DNA from: Taklimakanibacter albus
Lineage (GTDB): Bacteria; Pseudomonadota; Alphaproteobacteria; Rhizobiales; Aestuariivirgaceae
DNA length: 64,000 nucleotides
Reading direction: 5' to 3'
Assembly (NCBI RefSeq): GCF_016595235.1
Contig: NZ_JAENHL010000007.1
Coordinates: 1,462,765-1,526,764 of the forward strand
Positions 1-8,228 of this stretch are shown here, piece after piece (the stretch's first letter is position 1; the number at the start of each line of letters is the position of its first letter). A program made the position numbers and the translations under genes. The notes under the pieces were generated by a model. That model had not been told where the DNA came from, searched no databases, and saw only the letters and a program-made list of their open reading frames with translations.

Positions 1-963
1 GCCACCGGCAACACCATCGTCTGGGTGCCGGCGCCGACCACATCGCTCGTCGCCGCCGAATTGATGGCGGTGATCGCGGAAGCGGGACTGCCCAAGGGCG
101 TCGTCAATCTGGTGATCGGCGAAGGCGCCACCGCCGGCGATGCGGTCGTGACGCATCCCGATGTCGTGGCGATCGGCTTCACCGGCAGCGCCGCCACCGG
201 CCGGCGCATCGCCGAGCGCGGCGCCGGCAAGCCCTTGCTGCTCGAGCTCGGCGGCAACGGCCCGGTGATCATCTTCGCCGATGCCGATCTCGAATTGGCG
301 GCCGATGCCGCGGCGGGCGGCGCCTTCTTCAATGCCGGCCAGGTCTGCGCCGCGACGGGCCGCGTTCTCGCCGAGGCCTCGATCGCCGACAAGCTCGGCG
401 ACATGCTGGTCGAACGCGCCAAGAAACATGTGCTGGGCGATCCCTTCCACCAGGGCACGACCATGGGGCCGCTCAACAACGCCAAGGTGGCGGCCAAGGT
501 GAAGGAACATGTCGACGACGCGGTGGCCCAAGGGGCGCGCGCCGCGGCGGGCGGCAAAGCGCGGCCCGATCTTGGTGGTCAGTTCTATTTCGAGCCGACC
601 ATCCTGACCGGCGTCACGCCGCAGATGCGCGTCGCGCATGAGGAGACCTTCGGCCCTGTGGTGCCGGTGATCCCCTTCAAGGATGCGAACGAGGCGCTGT
701 CGATCGCGCTCGACACCGATTACGGACTGAGCGTCGGCATCTTCACCCGTGACATCGCGCGAGGCATCGAGATTGCCAAAGCCATTCCCGCCGGCATCGT
801 CAACATCAATGCCGGCAGCACCTATTGGGAAATCCACCTGCCCTTCGGCGGTGGCAGCGGCACCAAAAGCGGCATCGGCCGGCTCGGCGGCATGCATACG
901 CTCGAAGCCATGACCGAGCTCAAGATGATCACCATCACCCACAAATCCGGAGCCTCGAAATAA
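1..963 (+). CDS. Aldehyde dehydrogenase, C-terminal two thirds (5' end outside window)
   Basis: The frame is open from base 1, so the true start lies upstream; 320 residues are visible. They match the NAD(P)-dependent aldehyde dehydrogenase superfamily, which oxidises aldehydes to acids. Visible marks are the conserved glutamate in LLELGGNGP, the catalytic cysteine in FFNAGQVCAATGR, the ETFGPVVPV segment and a C-terminal PFGGGSGTKSGIGR motif. The stop codon overlaps the start of the next gene by one base, so the three genes to 3121 are probably co-transcribed. With a GMC flavoprotein two genes on, an alcohol-to-aldehyde-to-acid route is plausible, but the substrate cannot be read from the sequence. 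Confidence 0.93.
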   Translation, partial: ATGNTIVWVPAPTTSLVAAELMAVIAEAGLPKGVVNLVIGEGATAGDAVVTHPDVVAIGFTGSAATGRRIAERGAGKPLLLELGGNGPVIIFADADLELAADAAAGGAFFNAGQVCAATGRVLAEASIADKLGDMLVERAKKHVLGDPFHQGTTMGPLNNAKVAAKVKEHVDDAVAQGARAAAGGKARPDLGGQFYFEPTILTGVTPQMRVAHEETFGPVVPVIPFKDANEALSIALDTDYGLSVGIFTRDIARGIEIAKAIPAGIVNINAGSTYWEIHLPFGGGSGTKSGIGRLGGMHTLEAMTELKMITITHKSGASK

Positions 964-1496
964 TGTCCGCCCAAGCGACCCAGACCAGTCCCAGGGAGCT
1001 CGCGGCCCTTTTTGCCCAACTGGCCGATGAATTGATACCGGGCGATGACACCTGGCCCTCCGCCGCGAGCATCGGCGTGCAGGGCATCATGCTGCTGCGC
1101 TTTGCGGAAGAGAACGGCGAGAAGGACGTGTTGCGTCTCACCGCAGCCCTCCTCGCCGCCGGTGCCCCCTTCACCGGCAAAAGCGAAGCTGAGCGCCGCG
1201 CCATCGTCGAGGCACTGGCGACGCAGGAGCCCGATCTCTTCGACCGCATCCGCTCCGCGGCGGTCTTCGCCTATTATGAAAGCCCGATCGTCGCCGAAGC
1301 GATCCGCCAGTCGGGCCGGCCCTATCAGATGAGCCCGCACAAAAGCGGCTATCCGCGCCAGCGTTTCGACATCGAGCGCGACAGACCGAAACATGCGCGC
1401 GGCGCCTATGTGCCGACCGACCGGGTGAAACGCATCGATATCTCCTCGCTCGATCTCGCCACCAGCCGCACCGAAAATTGGGGGCTCAAGAGATGA
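963..1496 (+). CDS. Small dehydrogenase-associated protein, gluconate 2-dehydrogenase subunit 3-like
   Basis: A 177-residue protein. The start ATG shares one base with the upstream TAA, and the stop overlaps the next start as ATGA, giving translational coupling on both sides. The N-terminal part (ELAALFAQLADELIPGDDTWPS) and the later YYESPIVAEAI segment resemble the small subunit 3 of membrane gluconate/GMC-type dehydrogenases, which helps mature or anchor the flavoprotein. Unlike many such subunits it shows no twin-arginine or Sec signal peptide. The assignment rests on weak motif similarity plus its position directly before a GMC flavoprotein; it may simply be a dedicated chaperone of unknown family. 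Confidence 0.6.
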   Translation: MSAQATQTSPRELAALFAQLADELIPGDDTWPSAASIGVQGIMLLRFAEENGEKDVLRLTAALLAAGAPFTGKSEAERRAIVEALATQEPDLFDRIRSAAVFAYYESPIVAEAIRQSGRPYQMSPHKSGYPRQRFDIERDRPKHARGAYVPTDRVKRIDISSLDLATSRTENWGLKR

Positions 1497-3121
1497 CCAC
1501 GCAACGCGTCTGTGACGTCCTCATCATCGGCGCCGGCGCCACCGGCTCGCTGGCAGCCCTCGTCCTCTCCCGCGCCGGCCTCGATGTCGTCTGCCTCGAG
1601 CAGGGCTCCTGGGTCGAAGCCAAGGACCATCCCCAGCTCCATGCCGACTGGGCCTGGCAGCGCCGCACCATCTGGAATCCCGATGTCGCCAAAAGGCGCC
1701 ATCCCGACGACTATCCGGTCAAGTCGGACTCGTCGCAGATCCTGATGTGGAACGGCGTCGGCGGCTCGACCAATGTCTATGGCGCGATCTGGCCGCGCTA
1801 CCGCCCGTCCGATTTCCGCAAGGGCACAGAGCACGGTCTGCAGCCCGATTGGCCGATGAGCTACGAAGACCTGGCGCCTTTCTATGAGGAAGCCGACCGC
1901 CTGGTCGGCGTGTCGGGTCTCAATGGCGATCTCGCCATGCCGGCGCGCCCGCCTGCGCCCACCGGCCCCTTGCCGCCGTCGAAAGTGTCGAAGCGGCTTG
2001 GCGATGCCTTCGACCGGCTCGGCTGGCATTGGTGGCCATGCGAGGCCGGCGTCATCTCGGAAGACTATGACGGCCGTCCCGCCTGCAATGGCTGCGGCTC
2101 GTGCAGCGGCTGCCCGCGCGGCTCGATGAGCAAATATTCGATGTCGATCGTTCCCAAGGCGCTCGAGGCCGGCACCGAATTGCGCATCAATGCGCGCGTG
2201 CTGAAGATCGAAAAGGGTGCCGACGGCCGCGCCACAGGCGCGCTCTATATCGACCGCAATACCGGCCACACGCATATGCAGAAAGCGCGTGTCGTGCTCG
2301 TCGCCGCCAATGGCGTCGGCACGCCGCGTATGCTGCTCGCTTCCGACAATCTCGCCAACAGCTCCGACCAGGTCGGCCGCAACCTGCTCCACCATACGCT
2401 GGTGGCGGGCGAGATGTTCGTCGACGAGGCGGTCGACGGCCATACCGGCTATGTCGCTTCGATGATCTCGCGCGAATTCGCCGAGACCGACATCTCGCGC
2501 GGCTTCGTCAACGGCTTCAACTTCAACTGCATCACCTCGACCGGCTCGGCGGGCGAGACCGCGGCCGGCTGGTTCTCGAGCTCCAAGGCGCCCTGGGGCA
2601 AGGACCATCACAAATGGTTCGAGCGCCATTTCGGCCATGGCATCGGGGTCTTCGCCATTGGTGACGACCTGCCCAATCCCAACAACCGCGTGAGCCTGCA
2701 CAAGACGCTGACCGACGAGGACGGCGTGCCGGCCGCCGAGACGCATTATGCGCCGGGTGAAAACGACAAGCGCATGATGAACTACATGCTCGACCGCATC
2801 GAGGACATCTTCAAGGCGGCGGGCGCCTTCGAATATCATCTGCAGGACTATCGCGATGCGGAAGGTGTCTACCGCACGCCCGCCTGGCACATGATCGGCA
2901 CCTGCCGGATGGGCGCCGATCCCGAGACCTCGGTCGTCAACAAATGGCATCAGAGCTGGGACGTGCCCAATCTCTTCATCATGGACGGCAGCGTGCTGGC
3001 GACCGGCGGCGTGGTCAACCCGACGCCGACCATCTCGGCGCTGGCATTGCGCTCGGCCGCTTATATCCGTGACAATTTTGCCGAGCTCACGCGCACGACC
3101 AAGGCGGCGGAGCTGACGTAG
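1493..3121 (+). CDS. GMC family FAD-dependent oxidoreductase (gluconate 2-dehydrogenase flavoprotein-like)
   Basis: A 542-residue flavoprotein. Residues 8-40 form a Rossmann FAD-binding fold (DVLIIGAGATGSLAALVLSR followed by the acidic end of strand 2). The middle has a cysteine cluster CNGCGSCSGCPRG, seen in gluconate and related membrane dehydrogenases. The C-terminus carries TCRMGADP and the NPTPTISALALR segment of the GMC_oxred_C domain. ATG at 1493 was chosen over the TTG at 1478 because it overlaps the upstream stop as ATGA and the Rossmann fold begins a few residues later. It likely oxidises a polyol, sugar acid or alcohol, passing electrons to an acceptor not encoded here, as no cytochrome gene is visible. 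Confidence 0.9.
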   Translation: MTTQRVCDVLIIGAGATGSLAALVLSRAGLDVVCLEQGSWVEAKDHPQLHADWAWQRRTIWNPDVAKRRHPDDYPVKSDSSQILMWNGVGGSTNVYGAIWPRYRPSDFRKGTEHGLQPDWPMSYEDLAPFYEEADRLVGVSGLNGDLAMPARPPAPTGPLPPSKVSKRLGDAFDRLGWHWWPCEAGVISEDYDGRPACNGCGSCSGCPRGSMSKYSMSIVPKALEAGTELRINARVLKIEKGADGRATGALYIDRNTGHTHMQKARVVLVAANGVGTPRMLLASDNLANSSDQVGRNLLHHTLVAGEMFVDEAVDGHTGYVASMISREFAETDISRGFVNGFNFNCITSTGSAGETAAGWFSSSKAPWGKDHHKWFERHFGHGIGVFAIGDDLPNPNNRVSLHKTLTDEDGVPAAETHYAPGENDKRMMNYMLDRIEDIFKAAGAFEYHLQDYRDAEGVYRTPAWHMIGTCRMGADPETSVVNKWHQSWDVPNLFIMDGSVLATGGVVNPTPTISALALRSAAYIRDNFAELTRTTKAAELT

Positions 3122-3133
3122 CAGCCTGAAAAT

Positions 3134-3309
3134 CCCCCCTTCTCCCGCCTGCGGGAGAAGGTGCCCGAAGGGCGGATGAGGGTGTTGGTTCAATTTTGCG
3201 ACAACCCATCAGGAATCCCGACGCCACCCGGTGCTTGCAGCATCATAGAAGCTGAGAAAACACCCTCATCCGGCCTTCGGCCACCTTCTCCCGCAAGCGG
3301 GAGAAGGGA
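3134..3309. repeat. Inverted pair of REP-like palindromic elements
   Basis: Copy one (3134-3186) and copy two (3258-3309, opposite orientation) each contain a small hairpin of the form TTCTCCCGC-GCGGGAGAA followed by a GGTGsCCGAAGGsCGGATGAGGG-type tail. They face each other across about 70 bp between the GMC gene and the ureohydrolase. Related inverted pairs recur at 15494-15642, 31913-32080, 41953-42119 and 46881-47074. Confidence 0.85.
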
Positions 3310-3406
3310 AAACCTTTGCAGTAGCGGATATTGGTAGGGGGCTCTTGCCTAAGCCTCTCCGGCGTGTCACCTGTGGGCCGAAATCCAGCCTAAAAGAGGT
3401 GCCAAA

Positions 3407-4360
3407 GTGACACGTACATTGAACCAGCCCTTGGGCGGCAATCAGATGCCGCGCTTCGGTGGCCCGGCCACCATGATGCGCCTGCCGACACAGGTCGGCA
3501 CCGAGGGGCTCGATGCCTGCTTCGTCGGTATCCCCATGGATATCGGCGCCTCGAACCGCGCCGGCACGCGCTACGGGCCGCGCCAGATCCGCGCCGAATC
3601 CTGCCTCATCCGTCCCTACAACATGGCGACGCGGGCCGCCCCCTTCGACAGCCTGATGGTGGCCGATATCGGCGATGTCGCCATCGACACGTTCAACCTG
3701 CCGAAATGCATGGACATCATCACCGATGCCTATCGCGGCATCATTGCCAATGGCTGTAAGCCTCTGACGCTCGGCGGCGACCATACGCTGACCTATCCGA
3801 TCCTCCGCGCCATGGCCGAGAAATACGGCCCCGTCGGCCTCATCCATGTCGATGCCCATGCCGACATCAATGAGAACATGTTCGGCGAGAAGATCGCCCA
3901 TGGCACGCCGTTCCGCCGCGCCGTCGAGGACAGTCTGCTCGACACTAAGCGCTGCATCCAGATCGGCCTCAGGGCCACGGGCTACGCCGCCGATGACTTC
4001 GACTGGCCGCGCCAGCAGGGCTTCCGCGTCGTCCAGGCCGAGGAATGCTGGCACAAGTCGCTCACCCCTCTGATGGAAGAAGTGCGCAAGCAGATGGGCG
4101 ATGGCCCGGTCTATCTGAGCTACGACATCGACAGCCTCGACCCGGCCTTCGCGCCCGGCACCGGCACGCCGGAGATCGGCGGCCTCACCACCATCCAGGG
4201 CCTGGAGATCATCCGCGGCGCTTACGGCCTCAACCTCGTCGGCGGCGACCTCGTCGAAGTGTCGCCGCCTTACGATCCGAGCGGCAACACGGCGCTGACC
4301 GGCGCCAATCTCCTCTTCGAGATGCTCTGCGTGCTGCCGGGCGTGAAGCGCCGGGCCTGA
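3407..4360 (+). CDS. gbuA: Ureohydrolase, probable guanidinobutyrase (agmatinase family)
   Basis: A 317-residue arginase/agmatinase-fold enzyme that hydrolyses a guanidino compound to urea and an amine. The binuclear manganese ligands are all visible: GGDHTLTYP, HVDAHADIN, and DIDSLDPAFAPGTGTPE. The N-terminus QPLGGNQMPRFGGPATMMRLP closely recalls Pseudomonas guanidinobutyrase GbuA rather than GpuA or SpeB, pointing to 4-guanidinobutyrate to GABA plus urea. That recall is from memory and has not been aligned. It starts at GTG 3407 with GAGG about 8 bases upstream. It stands alone between repeat-bearing gaps. Agmatinase or guanidinopropionase activity cannot be excluded. Confidence 0.88.
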   Translation: MTRTLNQPLGGNQMPRFGGPATMMRLPTQVGTEGLDACFVGIPMDIGASNRAGTRYGPRQIRAESCLIRPYNMATRAAPFDSLMVADIGDVAIDTFNLPKCMDIITDAYRGIIANGCKPLTLGGDHTLTYPILRAMAEKYGPVGLIHVDAHADINENMFGEKIAHGTPFRRAVEDSLLDTKRCIQIGLRATGYAADDFDWPRQQGFRVVQAEECWHKSLTPLMEEVRKQMGDGPVYLSYDIDSLDPAFAPGTGTPEIGGLTTIQGLEIIRGAYGLNLVGGDLVEVSPPYDPSGNTALTGANLLFEMLCVLPGVKRRA

Positions 4361-4362
4361 CC

Positions 4363-4441
4363 TTCCGCTGTTGTTCCGCTGTTCTTTTGCAGCGGACTCA
4401 GCAGGGGATTTGCAGCGGATCTGCAGGGATCTACAGGGATT
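4363..4441. repeat. Short degenerate direct repeats downstream of the ureohydrolase
   Basis: TTCCGCTGTT occurs twice nearly in tandem at the left end. TTGCAGCGGA is repeated around 4387 and 4410. CTGCAGGGAT then CTACAGGGAT form a 10-bp tandem at 4421-4440. There is no coding potential. The block lies just after the stop of the ureohydrolase, and no intrinsic terminator is obvious in it. Confidence 0.45.
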
Positions 4442-4554
4442 TGGGCTTCGCTCCTGAAAGCAGCGGAGCCCTTTCTCTTTCGTGCCACCGCCTTGACTTC
4501 GTGAACTCATAGGCAAGACAAGCCCACGAAGTGAAGAGAATTCGGAGGCGTGTG

Positions 4555-4977
4555 ATGAGCGACGACAAAACTTCCTCTCCGGGCATCGGCTATCGCCGGC
4601 CGCCAGTTGGAAAGCGTTTCCAGAAAGGCCAGTCCGGCAATCCGTCGGGACGGCGCAAAGGCAGCCGGAACAAGCCCCGACAGGAAAAACCACAGAAGCC
4701 GTTCGACATGCTGGTCAGCGAGGAAGCCTATCGCCTGATCGACATCGATGAGGATGGCAGGGACGTCGCAATGCCAATCGCCCGCGCGGTGATCAGATCG
4801 CTCATCGCCGCCGCGGCGAAAGGCGACCTGCGCGCCCAGGCCGCCTTCCTCAAGATGGTGAGCGACAGCGAGACAGATGCTGCATCCGGAACGGACGACT
4901 TCGGCACATTCGAACCCGACGCTTCGGAGCCGAGGGAGGTGATCTTCAGGATCGTCGATCCCGTGCCGCCGAAATAG
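4555..4977 (+). CDS. DUF5681 domain protein of unknown function
   Basis: A 140-residue basic protein whose N-terminal third contains the DUF5681 signature: YRRPPVGKRFQKGQSGNPSGRRKG, followed by a Lys/Arg-rich stretch. The rest is helical and becomes acidic toward the C-terminus. ATG 4555 is preferred over the upstream GTG at 4531 because GGAGG lies at 4544-4548, six bases before it. The family is common in alphaproteobacteria, often near phage or plasmid genes, and its role is not established. No phage genes are nearby here. Confidence 0.8.
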   Translation: MSDDKTSSPGIGYRRPPVGKRFQKGQSGNPSGRRKGSRNKPRQEKPQKPFDMLVSEEAYRLIDIDEDGRDVAMPIARAVIRSLIAAAAKGDLRAQAAFLKMVSDSETDAASGTDDFGTFEPDASEPREVIFRIVDPVPPK

Positions 4978-4993
4978 TGACTGAATATCCTTT

Positions 4994-5017
4994 CCCTCTC
5001 CCGCATGCGGGAGAGGG
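4994..5017. terminator. Perfect 12-bp palindrome between convergent genes, possible bidirectional terminator
   Basis: CCCTCTCCCGC-AT-GCGGGAGAGGG is fully self-complementary. It sits in the 62-bp gap between the stop of the DUF5681 gene and the stop of the first autotransporter, which converge. It lacks a clear T-tract, so termination is inferred from position. It is also the core hairpin of the REP-like family seen elsewhere in the window. Confidence 0.5.
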
Positions 5018-5039
5018 AATCATTTTGCCGGCGGCAGCT

Positions 5040-8018
5040 CTACCAGGAGTACCGCAACCCGGCATTGCCGGTGATCGCCTCGAAATCCTCGGCGAACTGG
5101 TAGTTGGCGCGCAGGAAGCCCGACCAGCCTTCGGTCGCGGTGACGCTGAAGCCCAGCGAGATGTCGCCGAGCGTCTCGATCGTGTCGTCCGACACGCCGA
5201 AGTCACCGAGGCCCGCCGCCGAGACCGTCGCATCGTTGCTGCCGTTGAACTCCTGCCAGACGCTCGCCGTCAGGTCCGACGAAAAGATCATCTCATTGCT
5301 GGCGGTGTGGTCATAGCCGAGCTTCAGGCCGAGCCGGCCCTTGACGCTGGTCTCGCTGTCGAAGTCGACATCGGCACCGCCGACTTCGGCGTCGTCGATA
5401 TCGGCGTTGACGATAGCCAAGGTGGCCTGCGGCTCGACGAAGGCGCCCGCACCGCCGCCGATCTTGTAGCCGGCATCGATACGGCCGCCGAGATTGATAC
5501 CGTCGGTATCGCTGTCATCGGCACCCAGGTCATCCTGCTCGATGTCGATCGACAGGAAGTCGGCCTTGACGGTCACATCGGCATAGAACGCATCGTTCAG
5601 ATAGGTGGCGTAAGCACCGATGGTCGGGCCGTCATAGGTCCACTTGCTGTTGGTCTCGCTGAACTTCAGCGTCGAGCTGAGATAGCCGCCGAACAGGCCG
5701 AACAGCCAGGTTCCACTGCCCTCGCCGTCCGCGGCGAAATCGAAGCCGGCGAGACCGCCATAGATCGACTGCTTGCGGTCGAGCGTATAGCCGTCACTCT
5801 CGGCATCACGGTCGAGCCAGCCACCCACCGCGTTGAACCAGAAGCCCGGTCCGACACGGCCCGCGGCCGTCGGCGCGACCGGTTCGGCGAAATCGGCGAC
5901 CGGCGTCACCTGCGTGCCGTTGAGCAGCGGGCGCAGATCGGCCTGGCGCTGCGCCAGCGTACCGGTGGTCTGGTGCCAGATATCCTGGGCGCCCGAGAGA
6001 CCGGCCGCCATCTCATAGGCCCCGATGCCGATGCCTGAGGTGAAGAGCTCGTACCAGTTCTCTTCGTCGTTGAATCTCAAGTCCCAGGCGAAGAGACCGG
6101 CATGGACCGGGCCATCGAGGCTGAAATTGTCGGGGCCGGTATCGCCGTCGATGACCTTGACCACCGGAATGCCGATCAGATTGACGCCCGACACGCCGAC
6201 GACATTGACCGCGATGGTGGTGGAGCTTTCCTCATCGACATTGCCGATGATCTCGAGGATGTCCGATTCACCGGCCACGCCGGCGCCGAGCACCGCGTCG
6301 ACCGCCAGATAGCCATCCTCGCCAGAGTAGCGCAGAGGGTCATCGAACTCGTTCATGATCTCGCCGCGCATCCGGAGAGTATCCCCGACCGCGCCGTCGG
6401 CCAGCCAGACGAGGCCGCCGTTATTGTGGAACTCCTCGAGATCGAGAAGCTCGGTCGTCTCATTGGCCTGCGCGTCATTCGCCGCCACCAGCACGCCTTC
6501 ATTGAAAACGCGGTCGGTGTCGAGGCCGAATTCATTGCGGCCGCCGGCGGTGTTCCAGACGCCGTAATTGTCGAGATCATCGTCGTTTTCGGCGAAACGC
6601 AGCACACCGGTGATGATGCCGTGATTCTCGATCACCGTATCGCCGCCATAGGTCGTGATGGCAACGGCGGTCGAATCGCCCGACAGAGTCCTGACCGAGC
6701 CGTAATTGGTGATCCAGATATCCTGATTATCGTCGGAATCAACATCGATCGCGGAATATCTGCCCTCGACGACACCGCTCTCTCCTATCGTGATCCTCGT
6801 GTCGCCGGATCCGTCATTCTCGGCGTCAATGCCATCCTCCTCGCCGGTTACCCTGCCATTGACGGTGATGGTGAGATCGCCGTCGCCATTGTTTTCGACA
6901 TTGATGCCGTCATCGCCGCCGCGAACAACGCTGCCGGCATTTGTGGTGATCGTGAGATGGGTACCGTCACTTGAATTTTCCGCTTCAATGCCGTTGTCCT
7001 CGATCCCGGTCACCGCGCCGTTGACGGTGATCTCGAGCTTGCCACGACCATAGTTCTCCGCGTCGATGCCATCGCTGGCCCCGACGACCACGCTCTCAGC
7101 GCCGGTCCTGACGGTAAGATTGACACCCCTGACACTGTATTCGTTTCCGTCATAGCTGCCGTTCTCGGCAAATATTCCGTCATTGTCCAACCCGGTAGCC
7201 TGGCCATCGACCGTGATGTCGAGATCGCCGTCGCCGCGATTGCGCGCGTAGATTCCGCTGTCGGAGCCGGTTATCACGCTCTGCGTGCCGGTGATGATTG
7301 TCAGATTGACGCCGTCGGAGGAGTTCTCGGCCTCGATGCCAGCGCCGCTGCGGCCGGTGACTTCACCTTCGGCGGTGATCTCGAGATCCCCGGAGCCGTC
7401 ATTGCGGGCTTCGATGCCGTCGTTACCGCCAGTGACGCTGCCCGCGCCGGTGGCGATCGTCAAATCGCGTCCGTAATTGCGCGCATAGATGCCGTCACTG
7501 GTTCTCCCCGTCACCTCACCGCTGACCGTCACCGAGACATCGCCGGCGCCGTCATTGCGGGCATCGATGCCGGCGGCGCCGGTGATGGCGCCGTTCGTAT
7601 CGATGACGATCCCGCCATCCTCGCCGACCTCGCCTTCCACATTGCCCGTCGCATGGACGACGAGGCCGGTGCCGTTTTCGCTCGTGATCGGCGAGGCGTT
7701 GGTGTCGATATAGCTCAGCTGGCCGTCGCCGGTGATGATGATGCCGTGCTCGACCCCCGTGGCGGTTACGCTGAAGCCGGCCACCGTCGTGATGGCGGCG
7801 CTGTCGATATTGAGAAAGCTCAGCGTCGCATTGGCGCCACTGCAGGAATAGCTCGACGCCACCGGGTCGGGCGCGCAGGCCGCCTCGGCCTGGCGGCCAT
7901 AGCTCACGAGCGGCGCCACGGTCAGGACCGTCGTCAGAGCCAATCGATTGCGAAATGCGCGGCTTGCACGTTGCGCGCGAGAAGCATCCGAAGATGCCGT
8001 CCAGGTTTTCCGTATCAC
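5040..8018 (-). CDS. Autotransporter (type Va) with beta-helical repeat passenger, copy 1
   Basis: A 992-residue secreted outer-membrane protein. In order: an N-terminal signal region of about 45 residues with the family motif FRNRLALTTVLTVAPLVSYGR then QAEAA; a cysteine pair (CAPDP...YSC); a passenger of about 650 residues built of 22-24-residue rungs such as GDLEITAEGEVTGRSGAGIEAEN, expected to fold as a right-handed beta-helix; a linker (GAQDIWHQTTGTLAQRQADL); and a C-terminal barrel of about 270 residues ending RYSW, the aromatic C-terminus needed for BAM insertion. GTG 8018 is chosen because six Gs lie six bases upstream. It is the last gene of the array. The cargo role, perhaps adhesion, is inferred only. 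Confidence 0.9.
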   Translation of the reverse strand: MIRKTWTASSDASRAQRASRAFRNRLALTTVLTVAPLVSYGRQAEAACAPDPVASSYSCSGANATLSFLNIDSAAITTVAGFSVTATGVEHGIIITGDGQLSYIDTNASPITSENGTGLVVHATGNVEGEVGEDGGIVIDTNGAITGAAGIDARNDGAGDVSVTVSGEVTGRTSDGIYARNYGRDLTIATGAGSVTGGNDGIEARNDGSGDLEITAEGEVTGRSGAGIEAENSSDGVNLTIITGTQSVITGSDSGIYARNRGDGDLDITVDGQATGLDNDGIFAENGSYDGNEYSVRGVNLTVRTGAESVVVGASDGIDAENYGRGKLEITVNGAVTGIEDNGIEAENSSDGTHLTITTNAGSVVRGGDDGINVENNGDGDLTITVNGRVTGEEDGIDAENDGSGDTRITIGESGVVEGRYSAIDVDSDDNQDIWITNYGSVRTLSGDSTAVAITTYGGDTVIENHGIITGVLRFAENDDDLDNYGVWNTAGGRNEFGLDTDRVFNEGVLVAANDAQANETTELLDLEEFHNNGGLVWLADGAVGDTLRMRGEIMNEFDDPLRYSGEDGYLAVDAVLGAGVAGESDILEIIGNVDEESSTTIAVNVVGVSGVNLIGIPVVKVIDGDTGPDNFSLDGPVHAGLFAWDLRFNDEENWYELFTSGIGIGAYEMAAGLSGAQDIWHQTTGTLAQRQADLRPLLNGTQVTPVADFAEPVAPTAAGRVGPGFWFNAVGGWLDRDAESDGYTLDRKQSIYGGLAGFDFAADGEGSGTWLFGLFGGYLSSTLKFSETNSKWTYDGPTIGAYATYLNDAFYADVTVKADFLSIDIEQDDLGADDSDTDGINLGGRIDAGYKIGGGAGAFVEPQATLAIVNADIDDAEVGGADVDFDSETSVKGRLGLKLGYDHTASNEMIFSSDLTASVWQEFNGSNDATVSAAGLGDFGVSDDTIETLGDISLGFSVTATEGWSGFLRANYQFAEDFEAITGNAGLRYSW

Positions 8019-8228
8019 GTACCGCCCCCCAAAAATATGCACTGCGGCGCAAATCGGCGCCTATTGGCGGACAGGATTAAACTGACATTGGATTACTGCA
8101 ACAGAAATTTTGGGTCCGCGCGCCATTTTGCCACGGAAGCGATCACATTTCCGTTGGCGAATTCCCACACTTGATTCGATCGGACGTATCTGAGGTTGTG
8201 ATGCAGAACATTGCAGCGGTGAAGTTAT

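Noticed and set aside
3310-3406. Leader of the ureohydrolase considered as a guanidine (ykkC-type) riboswitch
   Set aside because: I could not find the conserved ykkC sequence blocks or a convincing terminator/anti-terminator pair.
4555-4977. Phage or integrative element suggested by the DUF5681 gene
   Set aside because: No integrase, terminase, attachment repeat or other phage gene is present nearby.
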